Assembly (NCBI GenBank): GCA_051814705.1
Contig: JBPWQW010000004.1
Coordinates: 1 to 64,000, forward strand
DNA length: 64,000 nt
Direction: 5' to 3'
Source of the DNA: Geojedonia sp051814705
Lineage (GTDB): Bacteria; Bacteroidota; Bacteroidia; Flavobacteriales; Flavobacteriaceae
Shown: piece by piece, positions 35,479 to 43,220 of the stretch
How positions within the stretch are numbered: position 1 is the stretch's first letter
Layout: each line of letters opens with the position of its first letter
Translations under genes and position numbers: made by a program
Notes under the pieces: model-generated
Told to the model about the DNA's origin: nothing
The model's input: only the letters and a program-made list of their open reading frames with translations
Database searches by the model: none

Positions 35479-36952
35479 AGACCAAAGAAATTTATCCCAC
35501 AATACTGGTGAAGATACACAACTGGGAGATGGACCAAAAGAAGCTGTTGAGAAAAAGGCTAAAGACTTATTAAAAAAATTAAGAAATTTATTAAGCCGAA
35601 GTCTAGGCTTTAGACATGAAACCGATCGTAAGGCAACTATTGAGACCATTAAAAACGAGATCCCGTTTAAAGGTACAACGGTCTGGATTTTAATTTGTTC
35701 CATTTTTGTAGCCTCAGTAGGGCTGAATTACAATTCTACAGCTGTTGTTATTGGAGCGATGTTAATTTCGCCGTTAATGGGCCCAATTTTAGGCATTGGA
35801 ATGTCCATTGCCATTAATGATATCGCTGTATTGCGTAAATCGTTGATCAATTTTGCTATTATGATTGGGCTAAGTATTCTTACAGCCTATTTGTTTTTTG
35901 AAGTATTTCCTTTGCGCCAAGACTCCTCTGAATTAATTTCTAGAACCCGTCCAGATATTCGGGATGTTCTTATTGCTTTTTTTGGTGGATCTGCCTTAAT
36001 TATTGCCAAAACAAAAAAAGGCACCATTGCACCCGTAATTTTCGGAGTTGCCATAGCTACGGCATTAATGCCTCCATTGTGTACCGTAGGATATGGGCTC
36101 GCTAAAGGATTTGAGCCCGGTTTAACCGAAGGTTCTACAGGCTATTCGTATGCTTTGGGCGCACTCTATTTATTTACGATCAACACTATTTTTATCGCAT
36201 GTGCTACGTTTTTGGTTTTGAAGGTCTTGCGTTTTCCTATGATGAAGTACGAAAATTCAAAAAAACAAAGATTTGTTGCGCGATTGGCTATGTTATTAGC
36301 GGTTGTGGTTATGATTCCTGCAGCGTGGACGTTCATAAAAATTCTACAAGAAAATCGATTTGAACAGGATTATAAAAAATTCATTCAAACAAAAATAGAA
36401 AACAATGAAGATTTGTGGTTAAGAAAAGAAAATCTTGACATGAAAAATAAAATCATTAAACTCGATTTTAATGGAGAAGTAGATGATGCTGTAAAAACCG
36501 ATTTGCAGAATACTATGCAGGATAAATCTGTTTACCCTAATATTTATGATTTTAAATTGCAAGTTAATGGCGATCAAAAAAGGACTTATAAAATGATTTT
36601 AGGTCAACTTGATAAACTGCACGGTCTTATTGATGAAAAAGATAATTTGATAAACGGTTTAAAATTGCAAGTGGATAGTATTGCCATGATCTCATTAAAA
36701 AATGATGGACTTGATCTCACTTCTTTTGTCAGCATAGTAAAAGAAACTAAAGCTAGATTTAAAGATTTGCAATATTTTAGTTATGCCAAAACTTTGGAGT
36801 CTAAAGATTTTTTAAAGGCAGATACACTAACCGTTGTAACTGTAAAATGGAACCCTGACTTAACCGATAGCTTGGTTTTAGTAAGAGAAAAAGAATTGAC
36901 TAATTGGTTGAAACAACAATTTAAAAGCGATAAAATTCTTGTGAAACATTAA
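35471..36952 (+). CDS. DUF389 family membrane protein
   Basis: This is a 493-residue protein from ATG 35471; the longer frame begins at a TTG inside manC. A charged cytoplasmic start of about 60 residues is followed by a membrane domain (about 70-300) with the DUF389 hallmarks YNSTAVVIGAMLISPLMGPI and FGVAIATALMPPLCTVGYGL. A soluble C-terminal region (about 305-493) carries coiled-coil-like segments. The function of DUF389 is unknown, with a transport role suspected. It converges with the mlaF-like gene 3 bases away with no terminator between. Confidence 0.85.
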   Translation: MDKDQRNLSHNTGEDTQLGDGPKEAVEKKAKDLLKKLRNLLSRSLGFRHETDRKATIETIKNEIPFKGTTVWILICSIFVASVGLNYNSTAVVIGAMLISPLMGPILGIGMSIAINDIAVLRKSLINFAIMIGLSILTAYLFFEVFPLRQDSSELISRTRPDIRDVLIAFFGGSALIIAKTKKGTIAPVIFGVAIATALMPPLCTVGYGLAKGFEPGLTEGSTGYSYALGALYLFTINTIFIACATFLVLKVLRFPMMKYENSKKQRFVARLAMLLAVVVMIPAAWTFIKILQENRFEQDYKKFIQTKIENNEDLWLRKENLDMKNKIIKLDFNGEVDDAVKTDLQNTMQDKSVYPNIYDFKLQVNGDQKRTYKMILGQLDKLHGLIDEKDNLINGLKLQVDSIAMISLKNDGLDLTSFVSIVKETKARFKDLQYFSYAKTLESKDFLKADTLTVVTVKWNPDLTDSLVLVREKELTNWLKQQFKSDKILVKH

Positions 36953-36955
36953 GAA

Positions 36956-37723
36956 TTATTCGTTTCCTTCATTATACATTTTACGAACTTTTTTAAAGAG
37001 TTCTGATGAGTATACAAAATTGGTTACGACTTTATTGTCTGTTTTAAAAATAGTCTTGTTAGAACCTTCCCAAGCCTTATGACCGTCTTTTAGGAATACA
37101 ATTTTTTTGCCTATTTCCATAACCGAATTCATGTCGTGAGAGTTAATAACGGTGGTAATGTCATATTCTTCAGTAATTTCTTGAATCAAATTATCAATGA
37201 CCGTAGCTGTTTTTGGGTCTAAGCCAGAATTGGGTTCGTCACAAAACAAATATTTTGGATGATTGACAATAGCTCTTGCAATGGCGACACGTTTTTGCAT
37301 TCCACCTGAGGCTTCACTGGGCATTTTGTAATGGGCATCGGATAAATTAACCCGATTAAGCACAAAATCTACACGATCTTGCATTTCACTTTTGGATTGT
37401 TTAGTAAACATCCGCAAAGGAAACATCACATTTTCCTGTATGGTCATAGAATCAAACAAGGCGCTGCCTTGAAATACCATGCCCATTTCGGCCCTTAGGT
37501 TCCGTTTTTGGTCATCTGTTAATTCAGAATAAATTTTGCCATTATAAGATATTGTTCCTTTTTCAGGTGTAATCAACCCTAATAGACATTTTAAGAATAC
37601 CGTTTTCCCCGAACCGCTTTGACCGATGATTAAATTGGTTATTCCTTTACTAAATGACGTACTGATCCCTTTTAAAACTTCAGAATCGCCAAACGATTTA
37701 TGGATATCATTGACTTCTATCAT
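36956..37723 (-). CDS. MlaF-type ABC transporter ATP-binding protein
   Basis: This 255-residue ATPase has Walker A IIGQSGSGKTVFLKCLLG, the Q-loop GMVFQGSALFD, the signature SGGMQKRVAIARA and Walker B LFCDEPNSGLDP with the H-loop INSHD. It pairs with the MlaE-type permease directly upstream (one-base overlap). Such pairs move phospholipids between inner and outer membranes; the MCE-domain partner (MlaD) is not in this window. Confidence 0.9.
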   Translation of the reverse strand: MIEVNDIHKSFGDSEVLKGISTSFSKGITNLIIGQSGSGKTVFLKCLLGLITPEKGTISYNGKIYSELTDDQKRNLRAEMGMVFQGSALFDSMTIQENVMFPLRMFTKQSKSEMQDRVDFVLNRVNLSDAHYKMPSEASGGMQKRVAIARAIVNHPKYLFCDEPNSGLDPKTATVIDNLIQEITEEYDITTVINSHDMNSVMEIGKKIVFLKDGHKAWEGSNKTIFKTDNKVVTNFVYSSELFKKVRKMYNEGNE

Positions 37724-38460
37724 CAGCTTAACAGTAATTGGGTTAATATATAGTTAAAAAGGATAATCATGACGCTGGTCCAAACAAAAGAAGTGGTGCT
37801 TGCCTTTCCAACTTCAAGTGCGCCACCTTTCATATAATAGCCGTAAAAAGATGGGATGGTTGCCAATAAAAATGCAAAAACAAAGGTCTTTATAAAGGCA
37901 TAAGTCAGATGAAATGGAATAAAATCCAATTGAATACCAGTAATAAAATCATGTAAGGAACTAAAACCACCATAAATACAGGCTGCCATCCCTCCTAATA
38001 TCCCTAAAAACATAGCAATAGAAATAGCAAAAGGATAAAGAAGCATGGCGATAAACTTAGGAAATACTAGGTAATTTAAAGAATTGATACCCATAACTTC
38101 TAAAGCATCAATTTGTTCGGTAACTCTCATGGTGCCAATACTAGACGTAATAAATGAACCCACTTTACCTGCCATAATAATAGAAATAAAAGTAGGGGCA
38201 AACTCTAGAATTACCGATTGTCTCGTGGCAAAACCAACTAGGTATTTTGGTATTAATGGATTGTTGATATTTAAAGCCGTTTGAATAGTGACAACGCCTC
38301 CAACAAAAAAGGAAATAAATGCAACAATGCCTAAAGAACCAATAATTAAATCATCAATATCTTTAAAGATCAAGGTTCTCATCACCGACCATTTGGTAGG
38401 CTTGCGAAACATTTCAGCAATCATCAAAAAATAAGCACCAATATTGTGAAGGTATGACAT
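37723..38460 (-). CDS. MlaE-type ABC transporter permease
   Basis: This 245-residue inner-membrane permease has five or so hydrophobic segments. Family motifs are LEFAPTFISIIMAGKVGSFI, ALEVMGINSLNYLVFPKF and the C-terminal GYYMKGGALEVGKASTTSFV. It forms the membrane part of a lipid-transport ABC system with the ATPase that follows. It is divergent from pafA. Confidence 0.9.
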   Translation of the reverse strand: MSYLHNIGAYFLMIAEMFRKPTKWSVMRTLIFKDIDDLIIGSLGIVAFISFFVGGVVTIQTALNINNPLIPKYLVGFATRQSVILEFAPTFISIIMAGKVGSFITSSIGTMRVTEQIDALEVMGINSLNYLVFPKFIAMLLYPFAISIAMFLGILGGMAACIYGGFSSLHDFITGIQLDFIPFHLTYAFIKTFVFAFLLATIPSFYGYYMKGGALEVGKASTTSFVWTSVMIILFNYILTQLLLS

Positions 38461-38539
38461 ATTAAAATTTGTAAGTGCTAAAGTAAAAAAACTTATACTT
38501 ATTTAACCTTAAATTTAAAATAAGATATTCTAAAATTAG

Positions 38540-38547
38540 TATTTTTG
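38540..38547 (+). promoter_or_regulatory. Predicted -7 box of pafA
   Basis: TATTTTTG lies 22 bases before the pafA ATG. No PHO-box-like repeat was noticed. Confidence 0.5.
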
Positions 38548-38569
38548 AATTTGTTAAAACAAATCTATC

Positions 38570-40237
38570 ATGATGAAATATTTAGTCCTACTAGTCTTCT
38601 TTTTTGTATTCCTTCCTACCTGTAATGCTCAATTTGAGATTACCCAAATTGAATCTCGTGAAGATTATGTGTTGGAATCGAAACCGAAGTTGGTCGTAGG
38701 AATTGTTGTGGACCAAATGCGTTACGATTACCTGACTAGATTTTATAGTAAATATGGCAATGGCGGATTTAAACGCATGATGAATGAAGGCTTTAACTGT
38801 AAAAACAACCACTTCAATTATATCCCAACATATACTGGACCAGGTCATACCTCCATTTTTACGGGTACGACTCCCAAATATCATGGTATTATCTCCAATA
38901 ACTGGTATGATAAAGAAATTAAAGCCTCAGTCTATTGTGCTCAAGACGATTCCGTTCAATCAGTTGGCACAAAGGATATTTCAGGTCAAATGTCGCCACA
39001 CCGAATGAAAACAACCACTTTTGGTGACGAAAACAGATTGTTTACTCAAATGCGGGGTAAGACTATAGGAATTTCAATAAAGGATAGAGGAGCCATTTTA
39101 CCTGCTGGCCATACCGCAAATGCCGCTTATTGGTTACAAGGAAAAGATGAAGGTCATTGGATCTCGAGCACCTACTATATGGATAAACTCCCAAAATGGG
39201 TCAATGATTTTAATGCTTTAGAAGTTGCAAAATCCTATTTGAAAGTTTGGAACACACTTTATGATATTAACACCTATTCTGAAAGTGGAACAGATTTAAA
39301 TTCGTTTGAAGGCGGTTTTGTGGGGAAGAAAACAGCGACATTCCCGTATGATTTAGCTGCTTTGAAAGATCAAAACGGGGGCTATGATATTTTAAAGGCC
39401 ACTCCTTATGGAAACAGCTTAACTGTAGATTTTGCCATAGCCGCAATTGACGGGGAACAACTGGGGCAAGATCATATAACAGATGTGTTGACCGTAAGTT
39501 TTTCTTGCACTGATTACGTCGGGCATAATTTTGGGGTGAACTCCAAAGAAGTTGAAGATACATATTTGCGCTTGGACTTGGATTTAGAGCGCCTTTTTAA
39601 AGCTTTGGATAAACGAGTTGGCAGAGGAGAATACACGGTCTTTTTATCGTCAGATCATGGAGCGATTGATGTGCCTTCGTATTTACAATCTGTAAAAATT
39701 CCTTCTGGATATTTAAACAATACTCAAATGAAACAAGACATCATGACCTTTATGGATACAACTTACAAGGCTACTGATTTGATTGAAAATATAAGTAATA
39801 GTCAAATATTTTTAAATCGGGTTAAAATCAAGGCTATGAACTTGGATTTAGACGACGTACAAGAAGCTTTGGTCAATGAGCTTATTACCTATGATCATGT
39901 AAATAAGGTCTATTCGGCACATACCATGAACACAACATCCTTTACAACAGGAATTGAAGAATTATTACAAAAAGGATTTGACCAAAAACGCTCTGGCGAT
40001 GTTATTATCGTTTCTGACCCTGGATTTATTTCGTATGGTAAAACGGGTTCTACTCATGGCAGTGCTTTTAATTATGACACCCATGTACCGCTTTTATTTT
40101 TTGGAAAAGGCATTAAGCATGGACATACGGTACAAAAAACTGAAATTACGGATATTGCGCCCACCATATCAGCACTTTTAGGCATTAGTTTTCCTAACGG
40201 AGCGATTGGTAGACCATTGGAATTTATATTGAATTAG
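38570..40237 (+). CDS. pafA: PafA-type alkaline phosphatase
   Basis: This 555-residue periplasmic phosphomonoesterase of the alkaline-phosphatase superfamily has a signal peptide (about 1-21, ending PTCNAQ). Metal and nucleophile motifs are VVGIVVDQMRYDYLTRF (Asp), NYIPTYTGPGHTSIFTG (Thr nucleophile), VSFSCTDYVGHNFG, FLSSDHGAIDVP and GSTHGSAFNYDTHVPLLFFG. The length fits PafA of Bacteroidetes. Its last 4 bases overlap the end of the opposing glycosyltransferase gene. Confidence 0.9.
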   Translation: MMKYLVLLVFFFVFLPTCNAQFEITQIESREDYVLESKPKLVVGIVVDQMRYDYLTRFYSKYGNGGFKRMMNEGFNCKNNHFNYIPTYTGPGHTSIFTGTTPKYHGIISNNWYDKEIKASVYCAQDDSVQSVGTKDISGQMSPHRMKTTTFGDENRLFTQMRGKTIGISIKDRGAILPAGHTANAAYWLQGKDEGHWISSTYYMDKLPKWVNDFNALEVAKSYLKVWNTLYDINTYSESGTDLNSFEGGFVGKKTATFPYDLAALKDQNGGYDILKATPYGNSLTVDFAIAAIDGEQLGQDHITDVLTVSFSCTDYVGHNFGVNSKEVEDTYLRLDLDLERLFKALDKRVGRGEYTVFLSSDHGAIDVPSYLQSVKIPSGYLNNTQMKQDIMTFMDTTYKATDLIENISNSQIFLNRVKIKAMNLDLDDVQEALVNELITYDHVNKVYSAHTMNTTSFTTGIEELLQKGFDQKRSGDVIIVSDPGFISYGKTGSTHGSAFNYDTHVPLLFFGKGIKHGHTVQKTEITDIAPTISALLGISFPNGAIGRPLEFILN

Positions 40238-41082
40238 TTGAATTTTGAAAGCATATTCTTCCAGCGAAGCTTACGAATAAATTGCCCCTGTTCTTTAGTG
40301 ACCAAAAAGGGCATGTTTTCTTTTTTTGCCTTAAAATAACCGTTCATATAATCTCTAAATAAAGAAGGGTTACTTTTTTTGTAGGCCAATTTTAAAGCCG
40401 AAATTAAAGTGATCCAAAAGCCATAGCGCATTTTGTACATGGCTTCACCCTGTAAATATTTCGAAGCTTTGTTGTAATTTAATCCAGTAGGTTTTAAGTG
40501 TTTTACCTGAAGCGTCTCATCGGTTAGGATGTCCCAACCATTATATTTGGCGAGCAACTCATCAATGGTATCCCAACCCATTGAAGGTTTAAGTTGTCCA
40601 ATTTGCAGAAAACATTCTTTTCTATAAGCTTTCAAGGCGCCTCTTATATGATCTTTGCGGGTCAAGCTTTCCAAGACCCATTCCCCGTTCTTTTCAATGT
40701 AACAGAATCCTGCGGCCATTCCCAATTTTGGATTCCCCTTAAAATGTTTCGAAAGCACTTCCAGATAGTTGTCGGGAAAAATTAAATCGGCATCAAACTT
40801 ACAGATGATGTCATAATGTTCATCAAGTGTATCAAAACCTTTGTAAAATGCATTGATGATTTTGGATCCAGGCAAATGCTCATTAGTTGATTTTGAATGA
40901 ATCAACGAAATCCATGGTTGTTTTTCGGTATAGGCTTCAACAATCTCTTCGGTTTCATCGGTTGAATTATCGTTCACCACCACTACACGTTTTGGCAGCA
41001 GTTTTTGGTTGACCAAGGAGTCTAAGGTAAGCGAAATTGATTTTTGCTCGTTGTGGGCTGGAATGACTATATAGAAGTTCAA
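40234..41082 (-). CDS. Family 2 glycosyltransferase
   Basis: This GT-A enzyme opens with FYIVIPAHNEQKSISLTLDS, then RVVVVNDNSTDETEE and the metal-binding CKFDADLIFPDNY. Acceptor-side residues lie in SMGWDTIDELLAKYNGW. The C-terminus (about 220-282) is basic. No ATG exists near the N-terminus; TTG at 41103 and TTG at 41082 are possible. I chose 41082 (282 residues) because the fold starts at once and the DNA upstream resembles an intergenic repeat. It follows the methyltransferase gene on the same strand. The sugar and acceptor are unknown. Confidence 0.82.
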   Translation of the reverse strand: MNFYIVIPAHNEQKSISLTLDSLVNQKLLPKRVVVVNDNSTDETEEIVEAYTEKQPWISLIHSKSTNEHLPGSKIINAFYKGFDTLDEHYDIICKFDADLIFPDNYLEVLSKHFKGNPKLGMAAGFCYIEKNGEWVLESLTRKDHIRGALKAYRKECFLQIGQLKPSMGWDTIDELLAKYNGWDILTDETLQVKHLKPTGLNYNKASKYLQGEAMYKMRYGFWITLISALKLAYKKSNPSLFRDYMNGYFKAKKENMPFLVTKEQGQFIRKLRWKNMLSKFN

Positions 41083-41470
41083 AATTGAAAGTTTATAGTT
41101 CAAAGTTAAACTTAATTATGATATTCAGAAATTGAAATTGAAGTCGATGCCTAATACCAATCATATGTTATCCTGTTTTTTTAAATGGAAAGGATTTATG
41201 ATTAATGTTTTATTGGAACGTTGATGACGCTGATTCTTATGATGACCACAGATATGATTAATCATAAAAATTTGAATGCCGATTCAGGTAGGTTTGCGTC
41301 ATTTGTGTTCTATATGAAATTGAAACCGAAGTTGAATTTGAAGTTGAAGTTGAATTTGAAGTTAAAGTTGAAGTTGAAATTGATGCTGAAACGGATATTG
41401 GATTTAAAAAATTATAATTGCGATTTTCGAGTAATTTCAGAATCTTTTTGGAATTTGGTATTTGAAAGTT
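41083..41470. other. Gene-free, repeat-rich stretch
   Basis: This 388-base gap holds a gaagtt hexamer array (41315-41392), a shorter run of the same kind near 41126-41150, and a ttggaatttggtattt motif at 41448-41463 that recurs at 50628-50643. Open frames here give only low-complexity Ser/Thr or Lys/Leu strings. I see no credible gene. Confidence 0.7.
41315..41392 (+). repeat. Hexamer array, consensus TGAAGT, 13 units
   Basis: Thirteen consecutive 6-base units relate to TGAAGT (variants TGAAAT, TGAATT, TGAAAC, TAAAGT and others). Five units read TGAAGT or differ by only the first base, and the array ends in TGATGC, TGAAAC. No start codon or family match suggests that it is coding. Confidence 0.85.
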
Positions 41471-41471
41471 G

Positions 41472-41999
41472 TTATTTACCAAGCCTTTCCGCATAGACGA
41501 TGTAATATCTAGGAGTAAACCATCTTAACAGCGGACGTATTCCAATTTTTTTGGTGGGATTGGTCCATTTTTTCCTACTCATTATTTTCCAACCTGCTTT
41601 TTCCAATAACCAATCAAATTGCCAGTCTTCAAATTCGTGATAATGCCGGTCTCTCATATCGGTCTTGCTGCGATAAGCCGAAGAAAACCATAATTTGAGC
41701 GGGACACTCGCTACTAATTTTTTTGCTTTTATAGATTGTAACACTGTAAAAGGAGATAGTAGATGCTCAAAAATTTCGAAGGCGGTTATAACGTTTGCTT
41801 CACTATTCAGAATTTTGGAAACATCAATATCCAAATCTTCACCTCTTGTACTGTCCACCTGGTAACCCTGTTTAACCATGATTTCAGTAAATGGATTTTT
41901 AACCCCTAAATCTAAAATGCTTTCCGAAGTAGAAACGTGTTTTTGTAAAAACTCAAGGGTATGTTGATACCGTTTATTCGGAAAAGTCTTTTCGTACAT
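41472..41999 (-). CDS. Class I SAM-dependent methyltransferase
   Basis: This 175-residue protein starts at ATG 41999 (MYEKTFPNKRYQHTLEFL). The SAM-binding core is ESILDLGVKNPFTEIM, followed by RGEDLDIDV, and NVITAFEIFEHLLSPF, in the manner of UbiG/UbiE-like enzymes. The reading frame extends 10 codons through a palindromic element, so the internal ATG is preferred. Its place between a KASIII-type enzyme and a glycosyltransferase suggests lipid or polysaccharide modification, but the substrate is unknown. Confidence 0.8.
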   Translation of the reverse strand: MYEKTFPNKRYQHTLEFLQKHVSTSESILDLGVKNPFTEIMVKQGYQVDSTRGEDLDIDVSKILNSEANVITAFEIFEHLLSPFTVLQSIKAKKLVASVPLKLWFSSAYRSKTDMRDRHYHEFEDWQFDWLLEKAGWKIMSRKKWTNPTKKIGIRPLLRWFTPRYYIVYAERLGK

Positions 42000-42003
42000 A
42001 TTT

Positions 42004-42024
42004 ATTTCCCACGAAAGTGGAAAT
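42004..42024 (-). repeat. Palindromic element just before a start codon
   Basis: On the minus strand the inverted repeat atttccac/gtgggaaat is followed by aaat and the methyltransferase ATG. The same arrangement, with a very similar palindrome, precedes obgE at 53161-53181. Confidence 0.7.
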
Positions 42025-42063
42025 CTCATTAAATATCCGTGAAAAACGGAAATCTTTTAGTTA

Positions 42064-43122
42064 TTAATATTTGTATGTAATGGCGTTAATGTGCATTCCT
42101 GCACCGACACTTGCAAATATAATAACATCACCTTTGGAAAGGCTTTGATTTTCTAATTTATTGTTTCTGACTAAATCAAATAGAGTAGGGATGGTTGCTA
42201 CAGAACTATTGCCAAGGGTTTGAATGCTCATGGGCATGATGCCTTCAGGGATTTCTATTTTATAAAGTCGATAAAATCGCTTTAGAATGGCTTCATCCAT
42301 TTTTTCGTTGGCTTGATGAATAAAAATTTTCTTCACATCTTTAATAGTAGCGCCACTGTTGTCCAAACAGGTTTTCATAGCGTTTGGAACATTATTGAGT
42401 GCAAATTCGTAGATTTTTCGGCCATCCATTTTAATATAGCGTGTATCCCTGCACAGATCTTGATTATTGGAATTTCCAAAGAACAAATAATAGGCTTCGT
42501 CGTAAGTGTAACTTGCCGTTTCGTGGGCTAAAATTCCACCCTCAGCTTCTGTAGCTTCAATTACTGTGGCTCCAGCTCCGTCTGAATAAATCATGGAATC
42601 CCGATCGTGTTTATCGACCACTCTAGACAACGTTTCTGAACCGATAACCAAGCAACGTTTTGCCATACCAGCCTGAATAAAGGCTTTGGCCTGAATCACG
42701 CCTTCAACCCAACCTGGACATCCGAATAAAATATCATACGCCACGCATTTTGGATTCTTGATACGCAGGCTATGTTTTACTCGAGACGCTAAACAGGGCA
42801 ATAGATCACTTTGAATTGTATTATGCCTAACATCACCAAAATTGTGTGCTACAATAATATAATCGAGTGTTTCACGGTCAATTTTTGCATCGGCAATCGC
42901 TTTTTCAGCAGCAAAAAAACCTAAATCTGATGAGTTTAAATGTGCCTTGGCATAACGACGTTCAGCAATACCTGTAATAGCCTTAAATTTATCGACAATA
43001 ACTTCGTTTGGATGACCAATTGAAGAGCCATCGGTATTTAAGAATTCGTGTTGGTGAAAATTTTCGTTTTTTTCAATAGTATCTGGGAGATAAGATCCGG
43101 TGCCTGTAATTTTAATATTCAT
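42064..43122 (-). CDS. 3-oxoacyl-ACP synthase III-type enzyme
   Basis: This 352-residue thiolase-fold condensing enzyme has the FabH-like triad Cys135 (ILFGCPGWVEG), His269 (IFIHQANEKM) and Asn305 (QTLGNSSVATIP), plus the C-terminal GAGMHINAITYKY. An insert near residues 25-45 and the whole layout resemble the KASIII-like enzymes that Bacteroidetes carry beside the true FabH. It could start fatty acid synthesis or make a special acyl chain. It has its own promoter and is followed by the methyltransferase gene. Confidence 0.87.
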   Translation of the reverse strand: MNIKITGTGSYLPDTIEKNENFHQHEFLNTDGSSIGHPNEVIVDKFKAITGIAERRYAKAHLNSSDLGFFAAEKAIADAKIDRETLDYIIVAHNFGDVRHNTIQSDLLPCLASRVKHSLRIKNPKCVAYDILFGCPGWVEGVIQAKAFIQAGMAKRCLVIGSETLSRVVDKHDRDSMIYSDGAGATVIEATEAEGGILAHETASYTYDEAYYLFFGNSNNQDLCRDTRYIKMDGRKIYEFALNNVPNAMKTCLDNSGATIKDVKKIFIHQANEKMDEAILKRFYRLYKIEIPEGIMPMSIQTLGNSSVATIPTLFDLVRNNKLENQSLSKGDVIIFASVGAGMHINAITYKY

Positions 43123-43153
43123 AAAAAAAGAATGCCTTTAATTTTACAATGTA

Positions 43154-43182
43154 CAAATATACAGGTATAAAACAAATGGCAA
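43154..43182 (-). promoter_or_regulatory. Predicted promoter of the KASIII-type gene
   Basis: The minus strand reads TTG (43182-43180), an 18-base spacer and TATATTTG (43161-43154), 31 bases before the ATG. Confidence 0.6.
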
Positions 43183-43220
43183 TTTTAATATAAATCTATT
43201 TTACGATGTTCAAAGTGCCA

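Noticed and set aside
41258..41494. Minus-strand frame rich in Ser/Thr and plus-strand frame rich in Lys/Leu over the hexamer array.
   Set aside because: Both are read-outs of the DNA repeat and have no start context or homology signal.
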